This document shows positions 1 through 10,812 of a DNA stretch of 57,700 bases, piece by piece. A program made the translations under genes and the position numbers. Below the pieces are notes generated by a model. The model was not told the origin of the DNA. It did not search any database and saw only the letters and a list, made by a program, of their open reading frames with translations. This stretch comes from Gymnopilus junonius. Its lineage: Eukaryota > Basidiomycota > Agaricomycetes > Agaricales > Galerinaceae. Each line of letters opens with the position of its first letter. Within the stretch, counting starts at the first letter, position 1. The stretch is from positions 1 through 57,700 of the forward strand of contig JADNYJ010000221.1 of assembly GCA_015501075.1 (NCBI GenBank). The letters are read 5' to 3'.

Positions 1-49
1 TCCGCCCTTCCTTTCGTCGAGAACTTAACACCTGCATTGACTTGAGCTC

Positions 50-907
50 TTGGTGCAGTTCAATGTTCTCCTCCTTCATCTGGTGAATGCTGAGTATGAG
101 CTCAGCAATGAGTCACTGAAGGTGATGGGAGCTGCAGCTTCTGATGGACTTCCAGGGGTGGGGACCAATGTCAGGCTTGCCTTGACTTCCAGGATCCTTT
201 CGAGGGCATTTCCAAGGGGAGCATGGAGAGAGAGGGGGACTGGGTCATTGAGGTTGCATTTGGTCTTCCTCTTGAAACAATACCAGAATGAGGCACCAGT
301 ACCCCCTTGCTTGACAGTTGACTTCTTGAGTAGCAAGGTCATCGACCTTTTTCACAAGGACGCACTTCTCCTCTGCATCCGCGTATTCATTGAGGTCAGG
401 TGGCTCCAATGGCTTGGTCTTCGGCTTCGGCCCATCCGCTTTTTTTCCTTTCACTCGCACTTGACCAACTTCCAAGGGCTTGGCATCGTCTTCTCCATCC
501 AAGCCCTCCCTTCACCATCATCATTGCCCACCCCTTCACTAACATCATCATTGTCACTGATGATTGGTTTCGACTTGGGAGGCAGCTTACTGTGGATGCC
601 TGGCTGCATCCGAGCTGTGCGGCTGACTCGTGGTTTTGCTGGGGCCTTCATCGCCTTAGTTGGACCGGCCTCCAGAACTGGTGACTGCTCTCCCTTGCCC
701 TTTGAGCCCTTGGCCTCCATTGTCCCCTTTGTCTTGCCCTGCCCAGCATCTTTGCCCTTCCCTGCATTGGCCTCCGATTTCTTTCTTGCTATCAGGCCTC
801 TGATTTCTTCCCTTGGCCTGTCTCCGATTCCTTTGACTTTGACTTTGATCTCCTCTCGCCTTCCCCACTTCTGCCTTCAGCCTCCGCTCACTTCCTAGGC
901 TCTCCAC
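50..907 (-). pseudogene. Broken Lys-rich hypothetical gene
   Basis: Coding-like sequence on the minus strand is spread over several overlapping frames, which read in order form one Lys/Pro/Ser-rich, probably disordered protein (KGSKGKGEQSPVLE, then PKPKTKPLEPPDLNEYADAE, then a Cys-containing end with WYCFKRKTKC). Each frame hands over to the next without splice-like borders, so at least two frameshifts are likely. The final CxxKxxxxC-type segment resembles the Cys pairs at the end of lineage-specific agaricomycete hypothetical proteins, but I do not recognise a defined domain. It lies directly downstream of the small two-exon remnant at 1033-1453 on the same strand and could be its 3' continuation. 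Function unknown. Confidence 0.4.
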
Positions 908-1032
908 CTGTCTCTGATTCTTTGACTGTGACTTCGATCTCCTCTTGCCTTCCCTACTTCCTCCTTTGGCCTCTGCTCACTTCCTGGTCTCCCCACCTGC
1001 TGATTCTTTTCCAACATTCGCATCTGCTTTCT

Positions 1033-1453
1033 TCATCCCTTCAACTTCTGACCCGTGCCATGTTTCTTATCATAAGAGTACACTGTCTTCTGAATGGAGG
1101 AGAAGTCGGGTTTGAGGGTGGTGGTCCTGTCGGCATTTGTCATCTGGCCATCCTCGAAAGCTTGGATCAGGTAGTTGAAGAGATGGAAGTGGTCATCTGC
1201 TGGGATTTGCTTGGCCATCTTTGACATTTTTTCCTGTACAATTGTAAAGTGAATAATAAAATAAGTAATAAAAATGATGTTTAGAAAAGAAATTTACCAT
1301 ATCCTGGTACAATGCCTTCTTGTTTTTGTTGAACTCCTCCTCAGAGTGCACAAATTGGCACAGCTTTGCCTCCCAGGTGTCCATCATCTGGTTGGCCTTC
1401 ATTCAGAGAGCAGCCATCTCCTGTTCCATGGCATTCTTCATGTCTGTGGCCAT
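1033..1453 (-). pseudogene. Two-exon hypothetical gene with internal stop
   Basis: On the minus strand an ATG at 1453 opens a frame (MATDMKNAMEQEMAAL) that hits TGA at 1403-1405 and then continues in the same frame to 1298. A 64-bp intron follows, 1297-1234, with GTAAAT donor and TACAG acceptor. The second exon (EKMSKMAKQIPADDHFHLF...) runs in phase to a TGA at 1033. Splice sites and phase make the intron convincing. The N-terminal half is charged and probably helical. The single internal stop makes this a likely pseudogene unless translation starts at the Met just after it (1402). No family recognised. Confidence 0.5.
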
Positions 1454-2004
1454 GGTCAGTATAAGTGAACATGAAGACAGTATGAGAGATAGAAGACAAG
1501 AAGGAAGAGTGCATCGTACTGGTTCAGCCATGTGCCAAACAGGAACAATCGGTCATGTGACACTGAAGTCTGAACTTCAAAGTATTTTGATCATTGACTA
1601 GATAACGATCCCTGTTTCCTTTCATTATGCTTCAGTCACTGCTCAATTTTGGAGAGCATTCAAATTCCAAGATGAGTGATGATCTCGAGAATGCAGTACA
1701 TGGTGAGGTACATATACTGTATATAAATTCATTTAAGCAGAGCTAATGATGCCTTCAAAATACTTCTTGCATCAGCTGCTCATATAGTGATGCCCATTGC
1801 AGGACTTAACATGCAATTGTTTACCTACAAGATCATCCTTTTAAGCTTACCAGTAAGTGAGGTGTACGATTTGCCACCCTCAAACTAGGTAAATAGAAGT
1901 GACAGAAAGCTATTCCAACTGACATTCATGCCATTTACAATTAGATGAAGATCCACAACCCATCCTGGTCTCTAATATTGCTGACAGCCCCGATAAATTT
2001 TCAG
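1454..2004. other. Intergenic, no gene recognised
   Basis: No open frame of note. A TATA-like stretch (TATATAAA) lies near 1719-1726 and a short ATG frame begins at 1672, which may be an upstream exon of the plus-strand gene that follows; I could not establish its splice sites. Confidence 0.3.
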
Positions 2005-2902
2005 TCACGGCCTCGCCAATATTCAGAAAGAGCCTGCTTCAGAATGGTGCCGCCAACGATTGACGAAGGATGACGTTAAATCATTGTTGGAGGATCCCAC
2101 ACCACCTCCACAACATCGAAAACATTTAACCAAGGAGGACATTCTGGAATTATGGGAAGATCCTATTTCAAAGGAGGATCATTTGACTGAAGACCATAAG
2201 TTAGCAATGGGTGGGTGAATAGTTGGTTGACAGGGCCGAACTGACTTGTGCTTACCAGAGCCAGAGATGGAGGCTGACAGTAGTGCAAATAAGAGCCTCT
2301 CTGAATCGAACTTTGATGTCGGCCTCCACAATTCTCACTCTGAGACAGTAAATCATGGCCTCTGTGAATTTCGATCTGAGCCAATCTCGATAAATCACAG
2401 CCTCCCTAAGCACCTTCCCAATTTGCCTGGTCTTGTTGAATATATGCTGGAGGACCACAGTCCACCAATCTCTAACTCAAACCACTGCATGCCTCCTCCC
2501 GAAGCAAGGTTTACTTCTAATCGCAACTATTCCTCTCTCCCATTGCCACTAAAGCCTGAAGCACCTCATGAAGCGGCCTGTCAAGCCAGCGACATTGAAT
2601 TAGACTCCACTAATTGCATGTCAAACTTTGATCCTCCCTTTACATTTGTGAGTATTTTTCTCCAAGATGTCTATCACCATCTTAAAGGTATTTGATAGGC
2701 CTACACAGAGCAGCAATTGCATAATGTGCACCTCGGGGTTTTGGACTCTGATTTGGATAACCCCACCTATGAAAACAAATTGCATGTCCTATCCAGTGCT
2801 CACCGAAATCAACTGCACCTGGAATTACATAACATCAAGGTACTTTCTGATATTCGTGGAGACCTTGACATGCTGGAGGCCCTTCTATGCCCCTATGTTT
2901 GA
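2005..2902 (+). CDS. Hypothetical multi-exon protein (5' end uncertain)
   Basis: Three exons read in one phase-consistent frame. Exon 2005-2210 follows a TTTTCAG acceptor (ANIQKEPASEW...LTKEDILELWED). Intron 2211-2258 (48 bp) has GTGGGT, a CTGAC branch point and CTTACCAG. Exon 2259-2647 is Ser/Pro/Asn-rich. Intron 2648-2698 (51 bp, GTGAGT...GATAG) falls exactly between codons. The last exon (AYTEQQLHNVHLGVLDSDLD...ALLCPYV) ends in TGA at 2900-2902. Without splicing, neither junction keeps the frame. The start codon is not established, and upstream exons are probable. I do not recognise a family; the protein has no evident membrane segment or catalytic motif. No internal stop is seen in the spliced frame, so the gene may be intact at its 3' end. 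Confidence 0.5.
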
Positions 2903-3030
2903 TTTTGCAGAACAGATAGTGGTTGTCTAACCTGGTTGAAGCTCATAATACATTGTAAATACATTTTCGAATAAACAAGCTGCCTATAATCTGCATTGAA
3001 TGGCACCTGAGAGCCAGCCAGCCCTGCACC

Positions 3031-3240
3031 TAAATACAGCATTGGCGCCCCAGGCCTGTGTCTGAGGTGAAGAAAAATGGACATCCGAATCACTACTCTA
3101 AATAATTGAAATGTACTATCATCAGCGCCCCAGGCCCATGTCTGATTTCCATCTGGTTGCCAAGTTAACTTGCCCTGTAGATAAATACAGCATTGGTGCT
3201 CCAGGTCCCAATCATATTTCTATCCAGTTGCCGTATTTGT
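3031..3240 (+). repeat. Three imperfect copies of a short direct repeat
   Basis: A block resembling AATACAGCATTGGCGCCCC followed by AGG and a 'tgtctga / ccagttgcc' tail recurs at about 3032, 3123 and 3182, with substitutions. The stretch 2903-3480 around it has no gene I can support. Confidence 0.4.
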
Positions 3241-3487
3241 ACCTATTTCAGCCACCCAGATTGGGCTGAACCATGCTGTGTGTCTATGTCTTACCTTTTC
3301 CGGCCATACCATACAAAAATAGATGACCATCAAATCTGACTCACTTTGGCTGGCACTGTGGGTTTCGTGATGTCTTACTTCCCTGGGCAACCATGTGTCA
3401 CAGATGATGGTCACTATTGTATATGGTATTGAGCACATCATTTGATACCTGAGGGAGATCCAGGACTTGTTGGAAGACATGTCCTAG

Positions 3488-3880
3488 ATTCAAGATCCTC
3501 CATATGCACCATCAGAGCCAAGTGCATTGGAGTACATACTGTCAGACCAGGAGGAGATCAATGCAGAGGTAGAGTATTTGAATGGGAGATATGAGAGGGT
3601 CATGGCAGCCTTAGACATGGGGAAGAAAGTTGAGGTGGATGAGTCAGAGGAGTCAGAGGAGTCAGAGAAGGAGGTAGTCAGAGCAGTGGCAGGTGAACAG
3701 GAGGAGGAGGAGAGATCAGATGCAGAAACAAGGAGTGAGAGCGAGGGAGAGGTTAAGGTGTTGAAGAGGAAAAGGGGTGAGTCATAAGATTCAGAGGAGG
3801 ATTCAGAGGAGGATGAGGATGATGGAGGATTGGAAGGAATGAGGATGTATGAGGCACCAGCAAAGCGCGCTCATCAGTAG
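3488..3880 (+). pseudogene. Acidic Glu/Ser-rich ORF remnant
   Basis: A single plus-strand frame reads QDPPYAPSEPSALEYILSDQ, continues through a repetitive acidic tract (DESEESEESEKE), a basic cluster (LKRKRG), an in-frame TAA at 3785-3787, another acidic tract (DSEEDSEEDEDD), and ends EAPAKRAHQ with TAG at 3878-3880. A strongly acidic tail with a basic cluster suggests a nuclear or nucleic-acid-associated protein, but nothing more can be said. A T-rich stretch (3898-3970) follows. It converges with the gypsy remnant on the opposite strand. Function unknown. Confidence 0.35.
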
Positions 3881-3988
3881 ATAGTGGTTTTGTAGAGTTT
3901 TTTTTTTTTCAATTTTTCTTTTCTTGTAGTTTGTCTTTTGTTTTTCTATATACTTGTCCTTTTTTTGTTAATGATGTTTTTTGGTGAA

Positions 3989-4446
3989 TCATAAGCTAAG
4001 TGAGAGATGAAAGGGGTCCAGGTTTGTCAGGGTAAGTGGAGTGAAGTCAGAGATGAGGTCAGGTGCATGTTCGAGTTCAGTAGCTGGGAGCCAGGATTGT
4101 TCTTCATCAGTGCCTTCATAACCTAACCAGTGAACCAAGTACAATAGCTTGCACTTGCATCATTGATCAAGCTTGGAGTCAAGGACTTTGGCAATTTCAT
4201 ATTTGATTTCACCTTTGACTTCAATGGGCAGAGGCAGAGATTGAGTCTGATTCAGAATATCATTTGGAGTAAATGGTTCCAGCATAGAAATGTGGTAAAC
4301 AGGGTGAACACCATGCATAGAGTCAGGAAGTCATAAAGTAAAAGAGTATGTGCCAGCTTTGGCAATGATATCAAAAGGACCATAATATTTTTCAGAGAGT
4401 TTCTTGGAGGGACATGTGGTGCAGAAGAACTTTGCTTTGACAAATG
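3989..4446 (-). pseudogene. Ty3/gypsy integrase C-terminus with chromodomain
   Basis: The minus strand from 4446 down to a TGA at 3989-3991 reads as one frame with two internal TGA codons (about 4332 and 4158). It matches the C-terminal end of a Ty3/gypsy (chromovirus) integrase: KLSEKYYGPFDIIAKAG, then LPDSMHGVHPVYHISMLEP, then a chromodomain (IKYEIAKVLDSK, LLYLVHWLGYEG, SWLPATELEHAPDLI). The YLVHW.GY...SW.P pattern is the chromodomain core. Chromodomains of this class direct integration into heterochromatin. The rest of the polyprotein is absent: the copia A LTR begins at 4447, so the fragment was cut there. Both stops are consistent with CGA-to-TGA changes. Confidence 0.85.
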
Positions 4447-4555
4447 TGTTAGAGTGACTCTCACATGATATGTTACATGTCACAGAGTAGTTACATTGTA
4501 GCTAAGTCCTCCTGAAGTCCTTAGTTCTTAACTCTGGACTTCAGTCCTTCTAATA
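4447..4555 (+). repeat. Copia A 5' LTR (short or internally deleted)
   Basis: Begins TGTTAGAG and ends CTTCTAATA immediately before the PBS. The ends fit the TGTTAGA...TCTAACA inverted ends seen complete in copia C, with a C-to-T change in the last bases. At 109 bp it is short compared with the 508-bp LTR of copia C and may have lost sequence. Its interior is not similar to that of copia B/C. Confidence 0.6.
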
Positions 4556-4567
4556 GGTTATGGGCCC
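4556..4567 (+). promoter_or_regulatory. Primer-binding site, initiator tRNA-Met half-tRNA type
   Basis: GGTTATGGGCCC directly follows the LTR. It is the reverse complement of GGGCCCATAACC, the anticodon stem-loop (CAT anticodon) of eukaryotic initiator tRNA-Met. This is the internal-priming arrangement known from Drosophila copia, where a cleaved tRNA half primes minus-strand DNA. Confidence 0.8.
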
Positions 4568-5126
4568 CGGCATCTGAGACTGCAGGAATCAACTTTATTC
4601 ATTTCCTTTGCACTCTAGCAGATTGCCGCTTCGCAACTTCGATACACACACACATACATGTTCCCGGCCACACCTATGCAGTTATACGCAGATAGCTACC
4701 CGGACAAATGTGCAAACTGTGTTTCTTCAATTTGACCATTTAGGACTCAATTCAACTTCGCTTCACAACGTGCCCATTTGTTCTCGCACACATTCACAAC
4801 TTCGCATACTGAGTACTGGTATTACCGCTATTCACATTGCCTTGTTTCACATCGTTCCAACTGCTGGTCCTCGAGTTATCATTGAAGATTGTCTTGCATC
4901 TCAACTCAGTGAGATCAGCACTTCGTTCATCTTTGCGCATTTCCTCGCCTACACCCTTGCCGCATTCTTTGCAATGTGGACTCTCTGTTACGGGTCACAC
5001 CCTTGATGTGCCTGCTTCATTGCATCCTCATTCGATCACCTCGTCATTCACAATCAACACTTATTCCTATAAAGTGTCAACCCTACTACTTTGCCTTTTC
5101 GCCTTTTCAGCCTCATTCTGCCCACT

Positions 5127-6060
5127 ATGAACACCAACTCCACTCCTACCTTCCAAAAACTCTCTGACACCAACTATGGCACCTGGAACGGTGAAATGGA
5201 GGCCTGGTTCCACGCAACTGGCCTGTGGCGCATAGTGTCTGCTAAGCAAGTTAAGCCCAGAATTTCAACCTCATCCACCACTCAGACCTGAAAAAGTGGA
5301 GATTTGGGAGCAGAAAGCAGACAAGGCAGCTGGGATACTGTTCTTGCTGGTGGAGGCACCACAGAGGGTGCATTTCAATGGAATCAGGGATGATCCAGTG
5401 GCAATGTGGAAGGCTTTGGAGGACATCCATTTGCAGAAGAAGCCAGGTTCTAGGTTCAATGCCTATGATGACCTATTCTCCATTCGCAAATTAGAGGAGG
5501 AATCACTACAGGCCCTTCTCAATCGAGTTGACACTGCTCTGCAGCAAATTAGGGACCTCAGACCGAAGGATTTCACTCTGGAGAAGCTGGATGAGGAGTT
5601 GGCTTGCATGGCACTCATTAGGGTGCTCCCTGATGAATACAGCACATTTGTGTCATCTCTACTGCTCAAGGACTCCCTCTCCAAGTCTACTCTTCAAGCT
5701 GCATTTGTTACAGAGGATATACAATGCAAATGACGTGCAAATGATGCTATATCAGTTGGGAGCGCTCTGGCTGCTTCCTCTGACTCTGGGAAGTGTCCCT
5801 GTATCTTCTGCAATGACCCAGCGCATGGAATCAAGGATTGCGACGCATACAAGCAAGGAGCAGAGTATGCAACCAACAAGTGCACTATCTGGGCCAATAA
5901 GCCACCAAAAGTGCGAAAAGCAAAGGCTGCAGCTGCAGCTGCAGCTGCCTCCACAGACCCCACATCTTCGTCAGGAGTGACTGAATTTACTGGAAATGCA
6001 AGTCATCGCTCTTCTACCTCACTCCCACCTGCTGATAATGACTGGACTGCAGACACAGGT
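5127..6060 (+). pseudogene. Copia A gag
   Basis: ATG at 5127 opens MNTNSTPTFQKLSDTNYGTW, the typical copia Gag N-terminus (KLSDxNYxTWxxxMxAWL type). TGA at 5289-5291 and a +1 shift interrupt it. The next frame (VEIWEQKADKAAGILFLL...FNAYDDLFSIRKLEEESLQ...DEYSTFVSSLL) covers the UBN2/retrotransposon gag region, with one more TGA at 5731-5733. A CCHC zinc knuckle follows (CIFCNDPAHGIKDC, about 5809-5850), then a polyalanine run from (GCT GCA)n at 5928-5951, and WTADTG, where the protease begins. The frame is cut at 6060 by a LINE insertion in the protease active-site codons. Confidence 0.85.
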
Positions 6061-6299
6061 TTTCTTTTTTTTTTAATCAAGGATTTATATACCGGTGCGC
6101 GAAAGCAGTCCGTCCGATATACCCCCCCCCCCCGCTCTCCGGCCAACTTAGGACCACAAACAGTGGGCCCGCCAGCCAAATCTGACAGCCCAGGATGCGC
6201 ACATACTGTGTTAGCCACTGAGGCAGACCATTTCGGGTCACCAAAGCAGGGCTACAAGGTCTGTCGATAGCGCCGAAGCTCCAGAACCAAAGCCCCACC

Positions 6300-6332
<33 letters not shown>

Positions 6333-6777
6333 AGGATTTATATACCGGTGCACGAAAGCAGTCCGGTCGCAGATATACATACACCCGAAGTAATCTACCA
6401 TTAATCTATGCCTAGTGCGAGACTGGCTCTCGCGGGCCAACTTAGGACCACAAAACAGTGGGCCCGTACTCTCATTGATGCCCCGACCGAAGGGAGGGGT
6501 CCAACAAAGTAATGGAAGGGCACCGGAAGGGGGCCCGCCAGCCAAACCCGACAGCCCAGGATGCACGCGTACTGTGTTAGCCACTGAAGGCAGACCATTT
6601 CGGGTCACCGAAGCAGGGGGCTACAAGGTCTGTCGATAGCGCCGAAGCTCCAGAGCCAAAGCCCCCACCCTCAACCCAGCAAAGCCGAAGCCCACCAAGT
6701 ATTAGGACTCTGTTCTGAGCGCACCCCAAACTGCCGAATCCAGCCAGCGGGAACAACACCTACCTTGCCCACCCAAG

Positions 6778-7419
6778 TTATCCGACACCCCGAGGGGGGC
6801 GGTTGAAGGTGAACACTGTGGGGTTAGCCTTCAAAAAGGATATGAGCTGATCCAGACAAACTGGATAGTCATGATGGTCGTGCTGGGGACACGTCCGGAA
6901 TAAGTGGTTACGAGATTGGGTATGGAAGCCGCACTCGCAACTGGTAGATTCAGGGATATTGAATCAAGAATAATACTCCCCGATGGGAGCATGGTTGGTG
7001 ATGGCGCAAGTGACCCTTGTAAAGAGAGTCAGGTCACCACCTGCAGCTTGAAGCCAGGGACCACCTCGCTTGGCCCGTGGTACGAGTCGACCCCCGTCGA
7101 GGTCGGTGAGTGACAGAAAGTGTCGCCCTGAGTATGAAGGTTGCTGGAACAACTCTTGCCAGCCTTCCCCCAGATTATTGTCAGCTGCTTTGCGCAGCGC
7201 CGCAAGTGAGTGTGGTGTGTTAGGCCCCACCGCTACAGACAGCTCAGTTGCCATGAGATGAGCTTGATAGTGTATGCCCCACTTCAGAGAAGATGGGACA
7301 TGATGAAGGGAGATGTGGCGGCCAGGGCCCCTGGTCCACCACTCTGTAAGGGCGCGGATCACAGCCAAGGAATGACCCTGGCCGGAATGCACGGAGGCAT
7401 CAAGCAGATTCCCCAAAGC
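6778..7419 (-). pseudogene. LINE ORF2 C-terminus (RNase H end and Cys finger)
   Basis: Minus-strand ORF2 end from ALGNLLDASVHSGQGHSLAV to the TAA at 6778-6780. It carries the last part of RNase H (HISLHHVPSSLKWGIHYQAH) and the C-terminal CCHC finger, but a TGA follows APIGEYYS (about 6964-6966). The plus arm at 7420-8521 has the same stop and the same rare variants (ADNNLGE, RLVPRAK), so the two are recent relatives. The 3' UTR (6327-6777) precedes it on the plus strand. Confidence 0.8.
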
Positions 7420-8521
7420 TATGACTGCCCCACAATGCTCTAAGGTGCGGGGTACCGTTATGGATGTCGATGACACACTCCATGTAGTCAGCGAGCCTCT
7501 GGAGCCCTTCGCCCCAGAGGCTTGTCCAGGTGGGCAATTCCTTGAGTTACATCATGGAATTCGCTTTGATATTACTCCGGCACCCAAGGATAAGGTTGGG
7601 CTTCAGCGCGAATGGTTAGACCGCTTCTGGGAAGCTTCGAAGTGGGAACTGTCCACTCTGGTCTGTGTCGGCGATGGTAGTCGCCCCACTGACCAGAACA
7701 AGCAGGCTATTGCAGCTTCGCTTGTATTTCGCCAAGGGGTTGAGGTGCACGCATCTTGCTACGTGGCTGGGAGTGCTCTTGCAGAGGATGCCGAGCTCTA
7801 CTCCCTTCATACTGCAATTGTCCGGGCCTGCGCCATGGACAACTGTGACTACATTGTTATCATGTCGGATTCCACCAAGGCTTTGGGGAGTCTGCTTGAT
7901 GCCTCCGTGCATTCCGGCCAGGGTCATTCCTTGGCTGTGATCCGTGCCCTTACAGAGTGGTGGACCAGGGGCCCTGGCCGCCACATCTCCCTTCATCATG
8001 TCCCATCTTCTCTGAAGTGGGGCATACACTATCAAGCTCATCTCATGGCAACTGAGCTGTCTGTAGCGGTGGGGCCTAACACACCACACTCACTTGCGGC
8101 GCTGCGCAAAGCAGCTGACAATAATCTGGGGGAAGGCTGGCAAGAGTTGTTCCAGCAACCTTCATACTCAGGGCGACACTTTCTGTCACTCACCGACCTC
8201 GACGGGGGTCGACTCGTACCACGGGCCAAGCGAGGTGGTCCCTGGCTTCAAGCTGCAGGCAGTGATCTGACTCTTTTTACAAGGGTCACTCGTGCCATCA
8301 CTAACCATGCTCCCATTGGGGAGTACTACTCTTGATTCAACATCCCTGAATCAACCAGTTGCGAGTGCGGCTTTCATACCCAAACCCGCGACCACTTATT
8401 TCGGACATGTCCCCAGCATGACCGTCACGACTATCCAGTTCGTCTGGATCAGCTCATATCATTTTTGAAGGCTAACCCCACGGTGTTTGCCTTCAACCGC
8501 CCCCCTCGGGGTGTCGGATAA
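7420..8521 (+). pseudogene. LINE ORF2 C-terminal third, plus arm
   Basis: From MTAPQCSKVRGTVMDVDD through RNase H (catalytic pattern: VCVGDGSRPTD, AEDAELYSLHTA, IVIMSDSTKALGS, LHHVPSSLKWGIHYQAH) to the C-terminal finger and TAA at 8519-8521. TGA at 8333-8335 breaks the frame at APIGEYYS. The 3' UTR follows (8522-8973), then poly(A) to 9007. Confidence 0.85.
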
Positions 8522-8966
8522 CTTGGGTGGGCAAGGTAGGTGTTGTTCCTGCTGGCTGGATTCGGCAGTTTGGGGTGCGCTCAGAACAGAGTCCTAATAC
8601 TTGGTGGGCTTCGGCTTTGCTGGGTTGAGGGTGGGGGCTTTGGCTCTGGAGCTTCGGCGCTATCGACAGACCTTGTAGCCCCCTGCTTCAGCGACCCGAA
8701 ATGGTCTGCCTTCAGTGGCTAACACAGTACGCGCGCATCCTGGGCTGTCGGGTTTGGCTGGCGGGCCCCCTTCCGGTGCCCTTCCATTACTTTGTTGGAC
8801 CCCTCCCTTCAGTCGGGGCACCAACGAGAGTACGGGCCCATTGTTTTATGGTCCTAAGTTGGCCTGCGAGAGCCAGTCTTGCACTAGGCGTAGATTAATG
8901 GTAGATTACTTCGGGTGTATGTATATCTGCGACCGGACTGCTTTCGTGCACCGGTATATAAATCCT

Positions 8967-9007
<41 letters not shown>

Positions 9008-9009
<2 letters not shown>

Positions 9010-10812
9010 GGGGCAGTCATAAAGGCAGCAGAGCGAGGGTGAGGAATTGCTCCTTTGGAAAAGGGCGCACTCAGAAGGGAGCGCACCGGATGAGTGTCCG
9101 AGAGGGCCGCCATGTGCAGAACACCTACTGCGGCAGCACGTTTCAAGACTAAGTTGATAGGGACCAGGCCAGCAAGGGCCTCGATCCCTCCCATTGGGGA
9201 GGTGTGGAATGCACCGGTGATCCAGAGCGCAGCATGATGTTGCATGCTGGTCAGTAGTTTGATGGTTCCCTGGTACTTAGCACCTTGGAAGAACCACAGC
9301 CGAAGGCTGTATGTTGCAATAGGCAACACACAGGACCTGTAAAGCAGATGCTTTTGCATGGGCGTAAGCCCTCTAGATGAGTTACCAAGCATCCTCATTG
9401 CCTTAACGGTGGTAAAGGACTTGGTGGAGTAGTACCGGACATGTTCATGAAATGTCAACTTCCGGTCAATGAAGAAACCCAAGTACTGCCAAAACGGCTT
9501 GGGCATCAGACGTTTGTTGGGTGTAGGGAGCATACCCTAGATCCATGGACGGATTGAACTCAGAATGAGAACGATCAAAATGGAACAACTCCATCTTGTC
9601 GTGCTCAAGAGCGAGGGTGAACTTGGTGAATAGTTCGAAAATCACCACATAGGACCTCTTCAGGGCTATGCAGTTGGCATCAAGTGTCTTTGACTGCACA
9701 ATGAGTGTGCCATCATCGACATAAGAGAGCAGAGTGGTATCGGAGACTGACTCATTCTGCATGAAAAGTTTCAGCACTGGTGCGAGGAAGAGTGCCGAGA
9801 GAACCAGGGACAAAGCAGAGCCCTGACCCACCCCGACATCAGCTTGCCGGGGGTCAGATTGAAAACTGTTCCAGGCATAAGACATGGAATGGCCAACCAG
9901 GTATGATGAAAAGAATTCCACCACATTAGGAGGGAAGCCCTGCTTCCTGAGAATTGCAATCAACACTTCGTGATTGAGGGAGGGGAAGAACTGAGCCACG
10001 TCGAAGGCGATGACACTGGTCTTTAAACCACGAGCCCACCCTGCATGCACCAGGTGCATGAGGAGCAAGCCTGCATCCTCGGTGGAGCACTGACGCACAC
10101 CACCGAGTTGATTAGGGTGAAAGATATCGTGCTTAACAGCATCGAATTGAATGCAGTTAGAGAGCATTTTCTCAACCAATTTGCCAAGGGTGTTCAGGAG
10201 GACAATGGGCCTGAACGCCTTAGGCATGGAGTATGAGGGCTTGTTTGGTTTCGGAATGATCACCGACAAGGACTCCTTAAAGTGAGTTGGCCAATACCCA
10301 ACCCGAAGGCAGGCATTAGCTAACTGCATGAACACCTGAAGACAGTGTTCGTCACGAATAATTGCCTTAAGGTGTGACCACTTAATATGATCAGGACCCG
10401 GCACTGAGTTGTTAGAGCAGGATGCCAATGCCTCCCTCAATTCTAACAGTGAAAAGGCAGTCCACTCTCGTACTTCCATATTGGGAAGGGAGGTGAGACC
10501 ACTAATGTCATACATTTGGTCAGAGGCGAGTTGTATGTGCCATGAAGGGCGTCCCAAAGGGAGGGCATATCATGGCAAGGCTGTCCGTTGAATTGGATAG
10601 CCTCAGAGGGTGGTAACTTGCACTGCTGGATCCAATTCATGAGATCCCAGGGGCCTTGTTAGTAGTAGCAACTTCAGTGATACATTCATCAAAGAACTTG
10701 TGCTTAGCAGCTTTGACAGCTTTGCGGAAAATTTTATGGTTATCATGAGAGTTATCCCGCTGATAAGCATTGAAGGAATCCTTGCACGAGTCATCCCACC
10801 AAGGACGGGAGT
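9008..10812 (-). pseudogene. Outer LINE ORF2: RT region
   Basis: Minus strand from RPWWDDSCKDSFNAYQ at 10812 through the linker (NWIQQCKLPPSEAIQFNGQP) and the RT: RPIVLLNTLGKLVEKM, FDVAQFFPSLNHEVLIA (catalytic Asp), GVGQGSALS, SYVDDGTLIV (catalytic Asp pair), then the thumb (PKPFWQYLGFFIDRKLTFHE) to AAFMTAP at 9008. Frames break near 10640, 10557 and 9530. It is cut at 9008 inside the region before RNase H. Confidence 0.85.

Larger units (their letters stand above)
6061..10812 (-). mobile_element. Nested, partly inverted LINE complex in copia A
   Basis: The whole block is flanked by a 16-bp target-site duplication GACTGCAGACACAGGT (6045-6060 and 10813-10828) lying in the copia protease. Outer LINE: 3' end 6061-6300 (oligo-T first), 5' part 9008-10812, 5'-truncated in ORF2 just before the RT. 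Inside lie a minus LINE arm 6301-7419 with its own T26 start and a plus LINE arm 7420-9007 ending in about 34 A. The first 14 bases of the plus arm (TATGACTGCCCCAC) are the exact reverse complement of the 14 bases after its poly(A) (9008-9021), which points to an inversion after nesting. A poly-C run sits at 6121-6134 in the outer 3' UTR. Confidence 0.8.

Noticed and set aside
5928..5951. (GCTGCA)n tract as a regulatory microsatellite
   Set aside because: It is in frame in the copia gag and encodes a polyalanine run; simple repeat slippage explains it.
6121..6134. Poly-C run as a structural signal
   Set aside because: Only in this LINE copy; other copies have four to five C at this place, so it is slippage.
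7616..8089. Long open frames antisense to LINE RNase H (and similar ones at 22390, 35480, 45906, 46410, 50443)
   Set aside because: They recur at the same offset in every LINE copy, opposite a coding frame with known motifs; their codons follow from the sense strand.
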